Source: Aliiroseovarius sp. F47248L
GTDB lineage: Bacteria; Pseudomonadota; Alphaproteobacteria; Rhodobacterales; Rhodobacteraceae
Reading direction: 5' to 3'
Length of the DNA: 64,000 bases
Assembly: GCF_023016085.1 (NCBI RefSeq)
Contig: NZ_JALKBF010000003.1
Location: 1 to 64,000 of the forward strand
Shown: positions 1 through 8,409 of the stretch, piece by piece
Position numbering within the stretch: the first letter of the stretch is position 1
Layout: the number at the start of each line of letters is the position of its first letter
Made by a program: the position numbers and the translations under genes
Notes under the pieces: generated by a model
Seen by the model: only the letters and a program-made list of their open reading frames with translations
The model's database searches: none
Told to the model about the DNA's origin: nothing

Positions 1-186
1 CATGGGGTATCGAGGCCGGCATCTTCGACTTCAGCTTTCAAAGCGTGGTTCATCTCGTCCCGTATCCATGACCTGTCCTAACGAGAAACTGACCAAGTTT
101 GCAGATCAAGTCAATAAATAAATAAGAGTGAATTAATAATGCGGAAGGTGCCACACCGATCATTGACGGTTAGGAGGGTTACGACA
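1..186. other. Leading intergenic segment, no assignable gene
   Basis: This is the window edge upstream of the antiporter stop codon. A short minus-strand frame opens at an ATG at position 53 and runs off the window after about 17 codons, but the purine-rich stretch before it touches the start codon and the peptide is too short to recognise. The AT-rich part from about 100 to 140 looks non-coding. I see no feature that can be called here. Confidence 0.5.
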
Positions 187-1353
187 TCAGGATGAGATTT
201 CATGGCTGCGCTGCCGCTTAAGAGCCAGCAGCGTGGCAAGTGGGCCGACGATTTCGAAGAAGACTGTGGCCGCGATGGTCAGTGTCATGATCGGTGCAGC
301 CCAGTGTGGGAAGGTTTCGGCAGCAACCAACGCCATTCCGACCGCCACCCCTGCTTGTGGCAGAAGGGCAGGGCCATAGATATGTACCTGCGAAGGGGGG
401 ACGCCGCCAATTCGCGCACCGATCTCACCGCTGACCAGCCGTGCTGCGATACGAAGCACGACATATGCAAGGCTGATCCAGCCAAGCGTCCAAAGTGCAT
501 CCAGTTCAAGTGTCGCACCGGCGAGAAGAAAGAACAGCAGCATGAACGGCCATTCGATATATTCAATTTCGTGAAAAGCGTGGTCGTGATGGCGGGCCAA
601 ATTTGCGATCATCGCGCCTGCGGTCATCCCGGCCACGAGGAACGACACCTCCAGCCAGATCGCAAGACCCGCGGTCAGGAAGACGACGCCGATTGCTTCG
701 GTCTGAAGTGGTTCACCCTCTTTCAGGCGTCCTGTTAGGAAGGCCGACGGGATGCCGACACACGCACCAAGCAGAATGCCGCCACCAATATCGCGACCGG
801 CCCCCATGAGCGGGGCGGCCCATCCGCCGGACTGATCAACAAGCGCCAAGCAAAGGCTGAACATCAAAAGCCCCCAAACATCGTCAATCGCAACGATGCC
901 GCTGAGCGTTTCAGTGAACCCGTTGCGCACACCTGATTGCCGTATGACATCTGAAATTGCCGCCGGATCGGTCGCCGTGGCAATCGCCCCAAGCAAAAGC
1001 GCAAGGCCAGGATCAAGCCCCAAGGCTGTAAGACCGCCCCAGACAATTGCCGTCGTTCCGAAAACGATGCTGAGCGATATTGAGGAAATGGCACGGCCAT
1101 GGCGCAACATGTTTTCGCGGGTCAGTTCCCCGCCAAGCAGGAACGCCACCATGGTCAGCGCCACGACAGAAATCGGCTCGAACAAGTCGGTGACAGATCC
1201 GTGCAGAAGGTCCAGACCGGACGGCCCGACAAGAAGGCCAAGAAGCAACAGCATGGTGACACGCGGCAATCGCGTGATGTGGCCAACTTTATCTGCCAGC
1301 AAACTGCCAAGAAAAAGCACGCCAAGCGTGATCAGCAACAGCGCCTGTTCCAT
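187..1353 (-). CDS. Cation:proton antiporter, CPA family
   Basis: This is a 388-residue polytopic inner-membrane protein that should exchange H+ for Na+ or K+. Hydrophobic segments fill almost the whole length. The diagnostic motifs of monovalent cation/proton antiporters are visible: TATDPAA near residues 124-130 and AIDDVWG near residue 153. The paired aspartates (DD) in the second motif are typical of electrogenic exchangers of the CPA2 type. No C-terminal TrkA-N or other regulatory domain is present. It lies downstream of, and on the same strand as, the pentaheme cytochrome gene, with a strong hairpin between them. Next to an NQR-type pump, a Na+/H+ antiporter would make sense for sodium cycling, but the ion is not determined by sequence. 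The start at the ATG lacks a strong ribosome binding site. Confidence 0.85.
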   Translation of the reverse strand: MEQALLLITLGVLFLGSLLADKVGHITRLPRVTMLLLLGLLVGPSGLDLLHGSVTDLFEPISVVALTMVAFLLGGELTRENMLRHGRAISSISLSIVFGTTAIVWGGLTALGLDPGLALLLGAIATATDPAAISDVIRQSGVRNGFTETLSGIVAIDDVWGLLMFSLCLALVDQSGGWAAPLMGAGRDIGGGILLGACVGIPSAFLTGRLKEGEPLQTEAIGVVFLTAGLAIWLEVSFLVAGMTAGAMIANLARHHDHAFHEIEYIEWPFMLLFFLLAGATLELDALWTLGWISLAYVVLRIAARLVSGEIGARIGGVPPSQVHIYGPALLPQAGVAVGMALVAAETFPHWAAPIMTLTIAATVFFEIVGPLATLLALKRQRSHEISS

Positions 1354-1381
1354 CGCGTGCGGTCCCTCGTGTCACGTCGTG

Positions 1382-1409
1382 CCTTTGGCCCGGCGTACCG
1401 GGCCAAAGG
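1382..1409 (-). terminator. Perfect 12-bp hairpin after the cytochrome gene
   Basis: CCTTTGGCCCGG and its exact complement are separated by the 4-base loop CGTA. The hairpin begins 5 bases after the cytochrome c stop codon on the minus strand. No run of U follows, so it may be an attenuator or mRNA-stabilising stem that lowers read-through into the antiporter gene rather than a classical terminator. Confidence 0.65.
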
Positions 1410-1414
1410 GTTGA

Positions 1415-2593
1415 TTACCTCAGCAGATCGAGACTGCCCATATCAATACCCAACGGGCCGCTTAGATCCTCGATCGAGTCATAGAGGAGCTCGAGGGCGT
1501 AGTGTGGATTATGCGCATAGTTGCCCGGGTCCGATGTGACCAGTTTCCAGTTGTAAGCGGCGCGCAGGCTGCGCGGTGTCCAACCGTTATAGGCGACCGG
1601 CTTGCCTTCGGCCTGGTCGACGACGCCATCCCCGTTCGCATCCGTGAAGAAGTAAGGATACCGGTTCCCATCGTAAACCATCGGCACACCTGTCACGTCT
1701 TTTGCATAGGATTTGACCGTATCCAGCAAGAGCGCCGCGTTCGCCTGAATGTCAGAGCGGATACCAACCGAGGTGTCGCCAGTGCCGGAGTAGCTTTGGC
1801 GCGAGATACGGATGTCCTGCATGCTGTCAGCCTGGTGGCAGGTCAGGCAAGGCTCGAACGCGATTTCAAGTGTATGTGGCTCGTGGCAGGAGTTGCAGGT
1901 CGAAACCGGTCTGGCGTGGAAGAACCGGCCTGAATAGTCGCGCCCATCATAGTGATAACCTGCACCACCATATCCGCCCAGCCATGTCGCGGCAGCGGTG
2001 GCATAGTGTGGGTTGACGAAACGCAGCTCGGCGTTCGGAGTGTCTGTGTCCATATCGGCGATGGCCTTGCTGACGGTCACGCCTGCAGTTCGGCCTTGGT
2101 GACAGGTCATGCAGGAAGCCTCGACCCCTTGGACGGGATGCATCAGGCCGCTGGGGAACTGTACTTCGGTGATTTCGGCCAATCCGGCATTGTGGCAAGT
2201 GCCGCAATCCACGACGCCGCCAATGTCGATCGGGTTCTCAATGACGCCGGGTTTGCTGCCGTCCAGACCGTGAAATGCACGAAACCCCTCGCCCGCGTGG
2301 CAGGTGGCGCAGGCGGGTTGAATTTCTTCGTCCTCGTCCCAGTGGCGAAAGGCTTCGGCTGCGGCGTCGGCATGGCCTGATCGAAACCAGTTCGCAATCG
2401 CCTGGCTGTTTTCAACTTTGATATCGGCGGCGTTGAACGGCCCCGATTTTGGAAGCGCAAATGGAATGTCGGCTTCCTCTGCCGCAGGATCGCTATTCGT
2501 GGTTTGACCCAGCGCAACGTGGCTGCCTGCAAGGGTACTCAAAGCTACCAAGAATGCTGAAAAACATATGAGTGTTGGATATTTAGACCTCAT
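1415..2593 (-). CDS. Secreted pentaheme cytochrome c with EF-hand-like loop
   Basis: This 392-residue periplasmic c-type cytochrome starts at the ATG at 2593, where GGGGA lies about 8 bases upstream; a longer reading to 2632 would put a polar stretch ahead of the signal peptide. Residues 1-30 form a Sec signal peptide ending near ALGQ. Five CXXCH heme sites occur at residues 95-99, 130-134, 161-165, 233-237 and 249-253. Residues 318-329 read DANGDGVVDQAE, a canonical 12-residue Ca2+-binding EF-hand loop with D, N, D, G, D and E in the right places. I do not recognise a named enzyme. Its divergent position next to the nqr operon suggests that it exchanges electrons with that complex, as multiheme cytochromes encoded beside some Rnf operons do; that link is inference. 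Confidence 0.85.
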   Translation of the reverse strand: MRSKYPTLICFSAFLVALSTLAGSHVALGQTTNSDPAAEEADIPFALPKSGPFNAADIKVENSQAIANWFRSGHADAAAEAFRHWDEDEEIQPACATCHAGEGFRAFHGLDGSKPGVIENPIDIGGVVDCGTCHNAGLAEITEVQFPSGLMHPVQGVEASCMTCHQGRTAGVTVSKAIADMDTDTPNAELRFVNPHYATAAATWLGGYGGAGYHYDGRDYSGRFFHARPVSTCNSCHEPHTLEIAFEPCLTCHQADSMQDIRISRQSYSGTGDTSVGIRSDIQANAALLLDTVKSYAKDVTGVPMVYDGNRYPYFFTDANGDGVVDQAEGKPVAYNGWTPRSLRAAYNWKLVTSDPGNYAHNPHYALELLYDSIEDLSGPLGIDMGSLDLLR

Positions 2594-2723
2594 GACTGAT
2601 TCCCCGTTGTAATTGAAATGATCTTCTTTCAAGCTACTATGAGTATGCTATCGTCGCATTGATGTAAGTCAGAACTGGAAGTCGCGCTGTTTGTTCGCGC
2701 CCTTTCGACGCAGGAGAGAGGTC

Positions 2724-3995
2724 ATGAATGCTCTCAAGTTTGGGTCCGGCCTGACCCCGGCATTCCCATCGCCTCGGATCAGCGCGCTGGAACCAACAGA
2801 TGTGATCACTCAGGAGGCCGGGATACGGACGCCATCCGGCCTGTCGCTTCGTGTCAATCCGTTGGTGCGCGAAGGTGACATCGTTTCGCAGGGTGCGGCG
2901 GTTGCCTGTTTGCGTGACATCCCCGACGTTCAATTCGTGGCCCCTATGCCCGGACGCGTCGCCCGGATATCGCTTCGGCCCGGGCGCAAGTTGTCAGAAA
3001 TCGTATTGTTCCATGAAGCAGGCGGTGACGTGGTGCGACACAAATGCGCCGATGTGGATACAGAGGTAGGACTTCGCAAGCTCATGAAAGCCGCCGGTGT
3101 GTGGCCGTGGTTGCGGCGACGACCGTTTGGCGGCATGCCGCCAGCAGGTGAGCGACCTGCGGCGATTGTTGTGATGGCGATGGATACCCGACCTTTCGCC
3201 CCTGATCCGCGCCTAGCGCTGGAGGGGCGCGAGGGTGCCTTCGCACGCGGCCTTCAGGCATTGACGATGCTGTGCGACGGCCCCGTGTTTGTCTGTCAAA
3301 CTGCTGGACCTGCATTGTTTGAACAGGGGCTTAGCGGCGGGCAGGTGCGGTCCGTTGATGGCCACGCCCGCCATCCGCACGGATCGGCCGGTTTTCGGGT
3401 TCATGACCTTGCACCGGCCACGATTGAGACGCCCGTCTGGGATGTTCACGCCGAAGATGTTGCGGCACTGGGCGATCTTCTTGTGACTGGTGTCTTGCCG
3501 ATGTCTCGTCTTGTGCGAGTTGCCGGTGAGGGATTGCGCGAAAGTCGGTTGATCCGGACCCAGCCCGGCGCTGATCTGCGCGAACTGACGCTTCGCGCTC
3601 AGATCCCCGGCGCAAATGCTTTGCTGTCCGGGTCGCCGCTGGACGGACATGAGGCCCAGTGGCTAGCCCCGCGCCACAGGCAGGTGACGGTTCTGCCCCG
3701 CTCGCCCAAAGGTGCACCGCAACACTGGTTGGTCTCGGCGCTTACCCGGTCGGGCCTGCCCAAGCCGGTGATCCCGACCGCGGCATTGACGCAAGCGTTT
3801 GGCGCAGCCTTGCCAGCCGTTGCGATGGTGCGTGCGCTAAGTTCGGGTGACGACGAAATGGCGATGAAGCTCGGCGCGCTGTCGTTGCTGGAAGAGGATC
3901 TGGGGCTGGCCGATTACATCTTGGGAGGCGATGCCCACATGGCCAAATTGTTGCGTGGCATGTTGGATCGTGTCCAAACGGAGTTTGCGCCATGA
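2724..3995 (+). CDS. nqrA: NADH:quinone reductase (Na+-translocating type) subunit A, divergent
   Basis: This 423-residue protein resembles NqrA, the peripheral cytoplasmic subunit of Na+-NQR. The start at 2724 is chosen because AGGAGAG lies just upstream; an upstream in-frame start at 2691 lacks this. The N-terminal half has the biotinyl/RnfC-like signature (NPLVREGDIVSQG, then APMPGRV and a run ending LSEIVL). The C-terminus keeps the NqrA pattern of IPT, ALSSGD and LGALSLLEEDL. The usual FVCPGKYE-like segment after EEDL is replaced by ADYILGGD. The length is close to the family norm of about 445. The stop overlaps the next start (ATGA), so it is translationally coupled to nqrB. Family membership is secure; orthology to canonical NqrA is less so. 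Confidence 0.8.
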   Translation: MNALKFGSGLTPAFPSPRISALEPTDVITQEAGIRTPSGLSLRVNPLVREGDIVSQGAAVACLRDIPDVQFVAPMPGRVARISLRPGRKLSEIVLFHEAGGDVVRHKCADVDTEVGLRKLMKAAGVWPWLRRRPFGGMPPAGERPAAIVVMAMDTRPFAPDPRLALEGREGAFARGLQALTMLCDGPVFVCQTAGPALFEQGLSGGQVRSVDGHARHPHGSAGFRVHDLAPATIETPVWDVHAEDVAALGDLLVTGVLPMSRLVRVAGEGLRESRLIRTQPGADLRELTLRAQIPGANALLSGSPLDGHEAQWLAPRHRQVTVLPRSPKGAPQHWLVSALTRSGLPKPVIPTAALTQAFGAALPAVAMVRALSSGDDEMAMKLGALSLLEEDLGLADYILGGDAHMAKLLRGMLDRVQTEFAP

Positions 3996-4774
3996 TCAAA
4001 GGGTTGTGGGATCGCGAAACGGTTGCGCTGTTGCTGCTGGCGGCGGTTATGCCACTCGCGCTGTTCTGGCTTTGGTATGGTGGTGCACAAGCTTTGGCGG
4101 CGTTTGGGCTTGCCGCTCTCTGTCTTGCCGTTTGGAGCTTGGTGTTCATGCTCGCGCGGGCACAGCCGCCATCTTTTGCCTTTCTGGTGACGTCATTGGC
4201 CATCGCAATGCTGGCGCCCGAAAATTTGGGCGTGTTCCGGCTGGTGCTGGGGATCAGTTTCGGCGCCGTGATCGGTGAACTTGTCTTTGGCGGTTGGGGG
4301 CGAAATGTCGTCAACCCGGCGGCCGTCACGCTGTCATTTCTTGGCTTCGGCTTTCCCGGGTTTGCGTGGCCGGGCTTTGATGATCCCGTCATCTGGGCGT
4401 CAATCCCGGCGGCGCTGATTGGCGTTGCGACCGGCGTTATGCCCGCTGCTGTTTTTGGCGGTGCACTTTTGGTCTTAGGCGCTGCGGCGATGTTTGGTGC
4501 CCCTGTTGAAGCCGTATTGCCTTCAGCGGGTATCGTTCTTGTTCTTCTTGTCGCCGATCCGGTGACGAGTGCCACGACAACCATTGGCCGATGGTTGAAC
4601 GGCGCGCTTTATGGCGGCCTTGTGGTCATGTTTGCAGCCGGATGGAGCGGAGCAGCCCCCATACAGATGGCGGTCGCGGCGGCGCTTTTGACGTCGTTGG
4701 CTGCGCCACTTTTGGATGAAATCGCAATCTCGCTTTGGATCGCGCAACGCAGGAGGCGTCATGGCCGAAACTGA
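3992..4774 (+). CDS. nqrB: NqrB/RnfD-family membrane subunit, compact form
   Basis: This is a 260-residue polytopic membrane protein of the NqrB/RnfD family, placed between nqrA and nqrC as expected. Family landmarks are VNPAAVTL near residue 108 and ADPVTSATT near residue 189, corresponding to the conserved VNP and TDPVT segments. It is far shorter than canonical NqrB (about 410 residues) or RnfD (about 350). The usual flavinylation motif, [ST]GAT in the periplasmic loop between those landmarks, cannot be found; the loop reads IGVATGVMP instead. The subunit may therefore lack covalent FMN. It overlaps nqrA by 4 bases and nqrC by 14 bases. The reading frame is intact, so the shortness is not a frameshift. 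Confidence 0.78.
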   Translation: MIKGLWDRETVALLLLAAVMPLALFWLWYGGAQALAAFGLAALCLAVWSLVFMLARAQPPSFAFLVTSLAIAMLAPENLGVFRLVLGISFGAVIGELVFGGWGRNVVNPAAVTLSFLGFGFPGFAWPGFDDPVIWASIPAALIGVATGVMPAAVFGGALLVLGAAAMFGAPVEAVLPSAGIVLVLLVADPVTSATTTIGRWLNGALYGGLVVMFAAGWSGAAPIQMAVAAALLTSLAAPLLDEIAISLWIAQRRRRHGRN

Positions 4775-5555
4775 CTGGAACCCTTGGCGCCGTTTTCTTG
4801 CCTCGCCAAACGAAAGCCGAACCAAGACGATCATCGTGGCCTTCCTTGTGTCGGCAGTTTGCGCTGTTCTGGTCAGCGGTGCCACGGTTATTCTAAGGCC
4901 GATCCAGACGGCAAACCGTGCAGCGGAAGAGCAAGCGCGGATCAGCGATCTGGTGCGCGGCATTCCCGGTATGGCAGCCCTGCTTGAGACGTCGGGCGGC
5001 ACCCTGTCGACCGTCGTGATCGACCTTGAAACGGGCCGCGCCGCCGAAGGTGTCACGCGTGAAACGCTTGACACTGTGCTGGCCGATCAGGCCAACTGGA
5101 CCGCTTTGGATGCCAGTGCTGATCTTTCCGGGCTGGGCCAGCGGCCGAACTATGCACAGATTTTCCTGCTGCGAGACAGCGAAGGTGTTTCGCTGGTGTT
5201 GTTGCCGGTGACGGGTCAGGGCTATGGCGGTCGGATTGATGCGATTGTTGCCGTCCATGGGGACATGAATACGATAGCCGGCATGGCGATTACCCAGCAT
5301 TCAGAAACCCCGGGGCTGGGTGGCCGGATCGAGGATCGGTCATGGCTGGAAAGTTTCCCCGGCAAGTTGATCCGTGACGACAGCGGTGCAGTGCAGTTCA
5401 GTGTGGCCCGCGGCGATGCGGCGAACGAATATCAGGTTGACGGTATCACCGGCGCGACCCGCACCGGGGGAGGAATGACCCAGATGATGCGGTTCTGGAT
5501 GGGACCAGATGGCTACGGCCCGCTGCTGGACGCCATCGCACGGGGGGAGTTCTGA
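4761..5555 (+). CDS. nqrC: Na+-NQR subunit C, covalent FMN subunit
   Basis: This 264-residue protein starts at the ATG at 4761, preceded by AGGAGG inside the end of nqrB. One N-terminal membrane anchor spans residues 23-46 and the rest should face the periplasm. The FMN-binding domain carries DGITGAT at residues 227-233; Thr233 is the expected phosphoester-linked FMN site used by ApbE-type flavin transferases. HSETPGLGGRI at residues 180-190 matches the conserved NqrC/RnfG segment. Length agrees with the family. No apbE gene lies in the window, so the flavin transferase must be encoded elsewhere. Confidence 0.9.
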   Translation: MAETDWNPWRRFLASPNESRTKTIIVAFLVSAVCAVLVSGATVILRPIQTANRAAEEQARISDLVRGIPGMAALLETSGGTLSTVVIDLETGRAAEGVTRETLDTVLADQANWTALDASADLSGLGQRPNYAQIFLLRDSEGVSLVLLPVTGQGYGGRIDAIVAVHGDMNTIAGMAITQHSETPGLGGRIEDRSWLESFPGKLIRDDSGAVQFSVARGDAANEYQVDGITGATRTGGGMTQMMRFWMGPDGYGPLLDAIARGEF

Positions 5556-5558
5556 CCC

Positions 5559-6224
5559 ATGCCCACGCGCACCTCATTCTGGACCACGCTGACTGATCCG
5601 CTGATCCGGCAGAACCCGGTTACATTGCAGATCCTTGGGATCTGCTCGGCGCTTGCAGTCACGACATCGCTGGCCACGGCGTTGACAATGTCGGTGTCGC
5701 TGACCGTTGTGTTGACGCTGGCGGCAGGTGTGATCAGCGTAATCCGCCGGCACATCCCGGACACGATCCGCCTGATCGTCCAGATCGTGATTGTCGCCTC
5801 GCTGGTGATTGTGATTGACCAGATCCTGCAAGCCTATTTTGCCGAGATTAGCCGCGCGCTTTCGGTCTATGTCGGGCTGATCACCACGAACTGTCTGGTC
5901 CTTGGTCGCACCGAGGCCTACGCCCGCTATCACGCGCCACTGCCATCGATGGTCGATGCGTTTGGCAATGGGCTGGGATATTCTCTGGTCCTGATCATCA
6001 TCGGTGCGTTCCGCGAGCTTTTCGGGCGGGGACAGTTGTTCGGTCATCAGGTGCTACCGTTGGCCGATGACGGGGGCTGGTTCACACCGCTGAGTCTGAT
6101 GCTGCTCGCACCGTCTGCTTTCTTCCTGCTGGGGGGGCTGGTCTGGGCCGTGCGATCGGTGTGGACCGAACAGGCCGAACCGCCTGAGCATACGCCCCCC
6201 TTGCGACCGGAGATCGTGGAATGA
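5559..6224 (+). CDS. nqrD: Na+-NQR subunit D
   Basis: This 221-residue membrane subunit has six predicted hydrophobic segments. Cys29 (in LGICSAL) and Cys112 (in TTNCLVLGR) sit at the positions known in Vibrio NqrD to ligate the intramembrane iron centre with two cysteines of NqrE. NPVTLQILGICSALAVT near the N-terminus is a clear family signature. The gene follows nqrC by 3 bases and overlaps nqrE by 4 bases (ATGA). A hydrophilic tail after residue 200, rich in Glu and Pro, is the least conserved part. Confidence 0.92.
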   Translation: MPTRTSFWTTLTDPLIRQNPVTLQILGICSALAVTTSLATALTMSVSLTVVLTLAAGVISVIRRHIPDTIRLIVQIVIVASLVIVIDQILQAYFAEISRALSVYVGLITTNCLVLGRTEAYARYHAPLPSMVDAFGNGLGYSLVLIIIGAFRELFGRGQLFGHQVLPLADDGGWFTPLSLMLLAPSAFFLLGGLVWAVRSVWTEQAEPPEHTPPLRPEIVE

Positions 6225-6835
6225 GCGACGCCTGGTCCTTTTTCCTGTTCGCGGCGTTTGTCGACAACATGCCGCTGACCCTGTTTCTGGGGTTGTGCAC
6301 GTTCCTTGCCCTGTCGCGCCGCACTGAAAGCGCGATCGGGCTGGGCATCGCCATGACGGGTGTCTTGGGGGTGACGGTCCCTTTGAACAACCTGATCTAC
6401 AACGGGCTTCTTGCCCCCGGCGCATGGGGTTGGGTGGGGCAGCCTGACCTTGATCTGTCATATCTGGCGCTGATTGCCTTTATCGGCGTGATTGCAGCGA
6501 CGGTGCAGCTTTTGGAGATGTTGCTTGATCGGTTCTTTCCGACCATTCACGCCGCATTCGGTGTCTTCCTGCCGCTTCTGACCGTACAATGTGCGATCCT
6601 TGCGGGTAGCCTTTTCATGGTCGAACGCAACTATACCCTTGGTCAGTCGGCCATTTTCGGCGTGGGCAGCGGGTTTGGATTTGCTGTGGCCGTGGTCATG
6701 CTCAGCGCTATCCGCACACGCCTTTCCTATGCGGATCTGCCTGCGGGTCTGCGGGGGCTTGGCATCGCGTTTATTCTGACCGGGCTTATGTCGCTAGGCT
6801 TCGCCTCGTTCGCGCAAATGGCGGCAGCACCATGA
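6221..6835 (+). CDS. nqrE: Na+-NQR subunit E
   Basis: This 204-residue membrane subunit is homologous to NqrD with inverted topology. FVDNMPLTLFLGLC places Cys26 at the known iron-ligand position, and LTVQCAIL supplies the second ligand at Cys124, equivalent to Cys120 of Vibrio. The motif VPLNNLIYNGLL near residue 53 is typical of NqrE. It overlaps both neighbours by 4 bases (ATGA), so D, E and F are translationally coupled. Together with NqrD it should form the channel-like core containing the membrane iron-sulfur centre. Confidence 0.92.
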   Translation: MSDAWSFFLFAAFVDNMPLTLFLGLCTFLALSRRTESAIGLGIAMTGVLGVTVPLNNLIYNGLLAPGAWGWVGQPDLDLSYLALIAFIGVIAATVQLLEMLLDRFFPTIHAAFGVFLPLLTVQCAILAGSLFMVERNYTLGQSAIFGVGSGFGFAVAVVMLSAIRTRLSYADLPAGLRGLGIAFILTGLMSLGFASFAQMAAAP

Positions 6836-8055
6836 GCGAGATCGTCCTTGGCAGCTTGATCATCGCGGCCCTCGTGGTGGGGTTGGCAATCGGCCTTCTG
6901 GTCGCGCGCAGCAGGCTGGTGCCGAAGGGGGCCATCAATGTGACCGTCAACGGCGCGCGGCAGATTGCAGCGCAGCGGGGGGCCAAGCTGTTGGGCGTTC
7001 TGCATGGTGCGGACATTCGTATTCCGGCGGCCTGTGGCGGGTCGGGCACCTGCGGGCTTTGTCGTGTTACGGTCACGGGCGAAGGTGCCGGAGAGCCGCA
7101 GGCGACCGAACGCGGTGTTCTGTCGCCAAAAGAACGCCGCGCTCATATGCGCCTTGCCTGCCAGGCCACGCTGCGCGGCGACTGTGAAGTGAGCGTGCCT
7201 GACGACATCCTTAGCGCGGGGGGTGGTGTCGCGTGCAAGGTTTCCTCGACCCGAATGCTTGCCCCGCTTATTCGCGAGATCGTGCTGAATATACCCGACG
7301 ATCACCCGACGGCCTTTCGGGCAGGCGACTTCATGCAGATCACCGCGCCCGCCTATCAGCTCGATTTTACCGGGTTGGACGTGGCGCCACAGTTTCGCGA
7401 CGCATGGGAAATCAACGGGTGGGGCGGGTTGAACGTGGCGTCAGAAGTGGAAGTCACCCGGGCCTATTCGCTGGCCAGCCGGCCCAAGGATGTGGGGCGC
7501 GCAGTGTTCAATATCCGCCTAGCCGTGCCACCCGCCGGACGCGAAACCGAGGTTCCGCCGGGCATCGTATCGTCATGGCTGTTTTCACTGAAGCCGGGCG
7601 ATATGGTCGATGTGTCTGGCCCGTTCGGCGAGTTCCACGTTCAGCCGACCGACCGCGAGATGATTTTTATCGGGGGCGGGGTGGGTATGGCCCCGCTGCG
7701 CGCGATGATCCATCAGGAGCTGGGGCGCGGCACCACCCGGCGTCTTCGCTACTTTTATGGCGCGCGCACCGCTGCCGATCTGTTCTATTCTGATGAGTTC
7801 GAGGCATTGGCGGCGGAGTATGCCAATTTTAGCTGGACACCCGCCCTGTCAGACCCGGCGCCGGGGGACCGTTGGATGGGCAAGACGGGGTTCATACATG
7901 AGATGCTTAAAGCAGAGATGAGCACCCACACCGCTCCGGAAGACTGCGAATACTACCTATGCGGCCCACCAGTCATGATCTCGGCTGTACTTGGCACGCT
8001 GGAACGGTTGGGCGTTGAGCCGCGCTCAATCTTCTTCGATGATTTTGGAGGCTAG
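6832..8055 (+). CDS. nqrF: Na+-NQR subunit F, NADH-oxidising flavoprotein
   Basis: This 407-residue subunit takes electrons from NADH. It has an N-terminal membrane helix (residues 5-25), then a plant-type [2Fe-2S] ferredoxin domain with Cys68, Cys74, Cys77 and Cys110. A ferredoxin-reductase module follows: RAYSLAS binds FAD near residue 210, GGGVGMAPLR binds the NADH pyrophosphate near residue 281, and YYLCGPPVM lies near the C-terminus. Length equals canonical NqrF. Because the NADH entry site is fully conserved, the complex should be NADH-dependent despite the divergent A and B subunits. Confidence 0.93.
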   Translation: MSEIVLGSLIIAALVVGLAIGLLVARSRLVPKGAINVTVNGARQIAAQRGAKLLGVLHGADIRIPAACGGSGTCGLCRVTVTGEGAGEPQATERGVLSPKERRAHMRLACQATLRGDCEVSVPDDILSAGGGVACKVSSTRMLAPLIREIVLNIPDDHPTAFRAGDFMQITAPAYQLDFTGLDVAPQFRDAWEINGWGGLNVASEVEVTRAYSLASRPKDVGRAVFNIRLAVPPAGRETEVPPGIVSSWLFSLKPGDMVDVSGPFGEFHVQPTDREMIFIGGGVGMAPLRAMIHQELGRGTTRRLRYFYGARTAADLFYSDEFEALAAEYANFSWTPALSDPAPGDRWMGKTGFIHEMLKAEMSTHTAPEDCEYYLCGPPVMISAVLGTLERLGVEPRSIFFDDFGG

Positions 8056-8060
8056 GCAAT

Positions 8061-8079
8061 GCACAATCTAGTATTGTGC
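8061..8079 (+). repeat. 7-bp hairpin between nqrF and nqrM
   Basis: GCACAAT and ATTGTGC form a perfect inverted repeat around the 5-base loop CTAGT, 5 bases after the nqrF stop. No U-run follows, so it is more likely an mRNA processing or stabilising element than a terminator; nqrM lies 150 bases downstream on the same strand. Confidence 0.5.
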
Positions 8080-8229
8080 CCGAAACTTTGTATCGCCTTG
8101 GGCGTGATCGTTGCGGCTTGCGTGTTCAAACGGACTTTGCATGCCTTTGCCATGTGGGATTTGATAAGTATCAGGTCATTAGGACCGGTTGGATTGACAC
8201 ACGGCTGCTTTGAATAAGGAGCTACAGCT

Positions 8230-8409
8230 ATGGAAATCTTGTTTGCGATTGTCATCTTCGGCCTTGCGGCTGTTGGGTTGGGGCTGGGGCTTACCTTCGG
8301 ACGAGATCCAGTGCGCACCAGCTGCGGGGCGTCTGCCGGTCTGCGCGAAGGACGCTGTTCGGACTGTCCCTTGCGCCATCGCGCAGAGGCTGCGGAGTCA
8401 CAAGAATGA
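8230..8409 (+). CDS. nqrM: NqrM-like Na+-NQR maturation protein
   Basis: This 59-residue protein is too short for most gene-length cut-offs. One transmembrane helix covers roughly residues 3-23, followed by RTSCGAS and GRCSDCPLRH. The arrangement of a helix and then a Cys-Gly site and a C-x2-CP site matches NqrM, which is needed to assemble the iron centre of NqrD/NqrE; canonical NqrM has one more cysteine at the CP end, where this protein has LRHR. AAGGAG lies about 8 bases before the ATG. Its place directly after nqrF is the usual one. The stop overlaps the CBS gene start by 4 bases. Confidence 0.8.
   Translation: MEILFAIVIFGLAAVGLGLGLTFGRDPVRTSCGASAGLREGRCSDCPLRHRAEAAESQE

Noticed and set aside
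1..53. Possible minus-strand gene start at position 53
   Set aside because: Only about 17 codons are visible, the purine-rich stretch abuts the ATG, and the peptide cannot be matched to anything.
8059..8217. 52-codon open frame between nqrF and nqrM
   Set aside because: Its start is buried in the 8061-8079 hairpin, it has no ribosome binding site and the peptide has no recognisable features beyond a short hydrophobic stretch with a lipobox-like VAAC.
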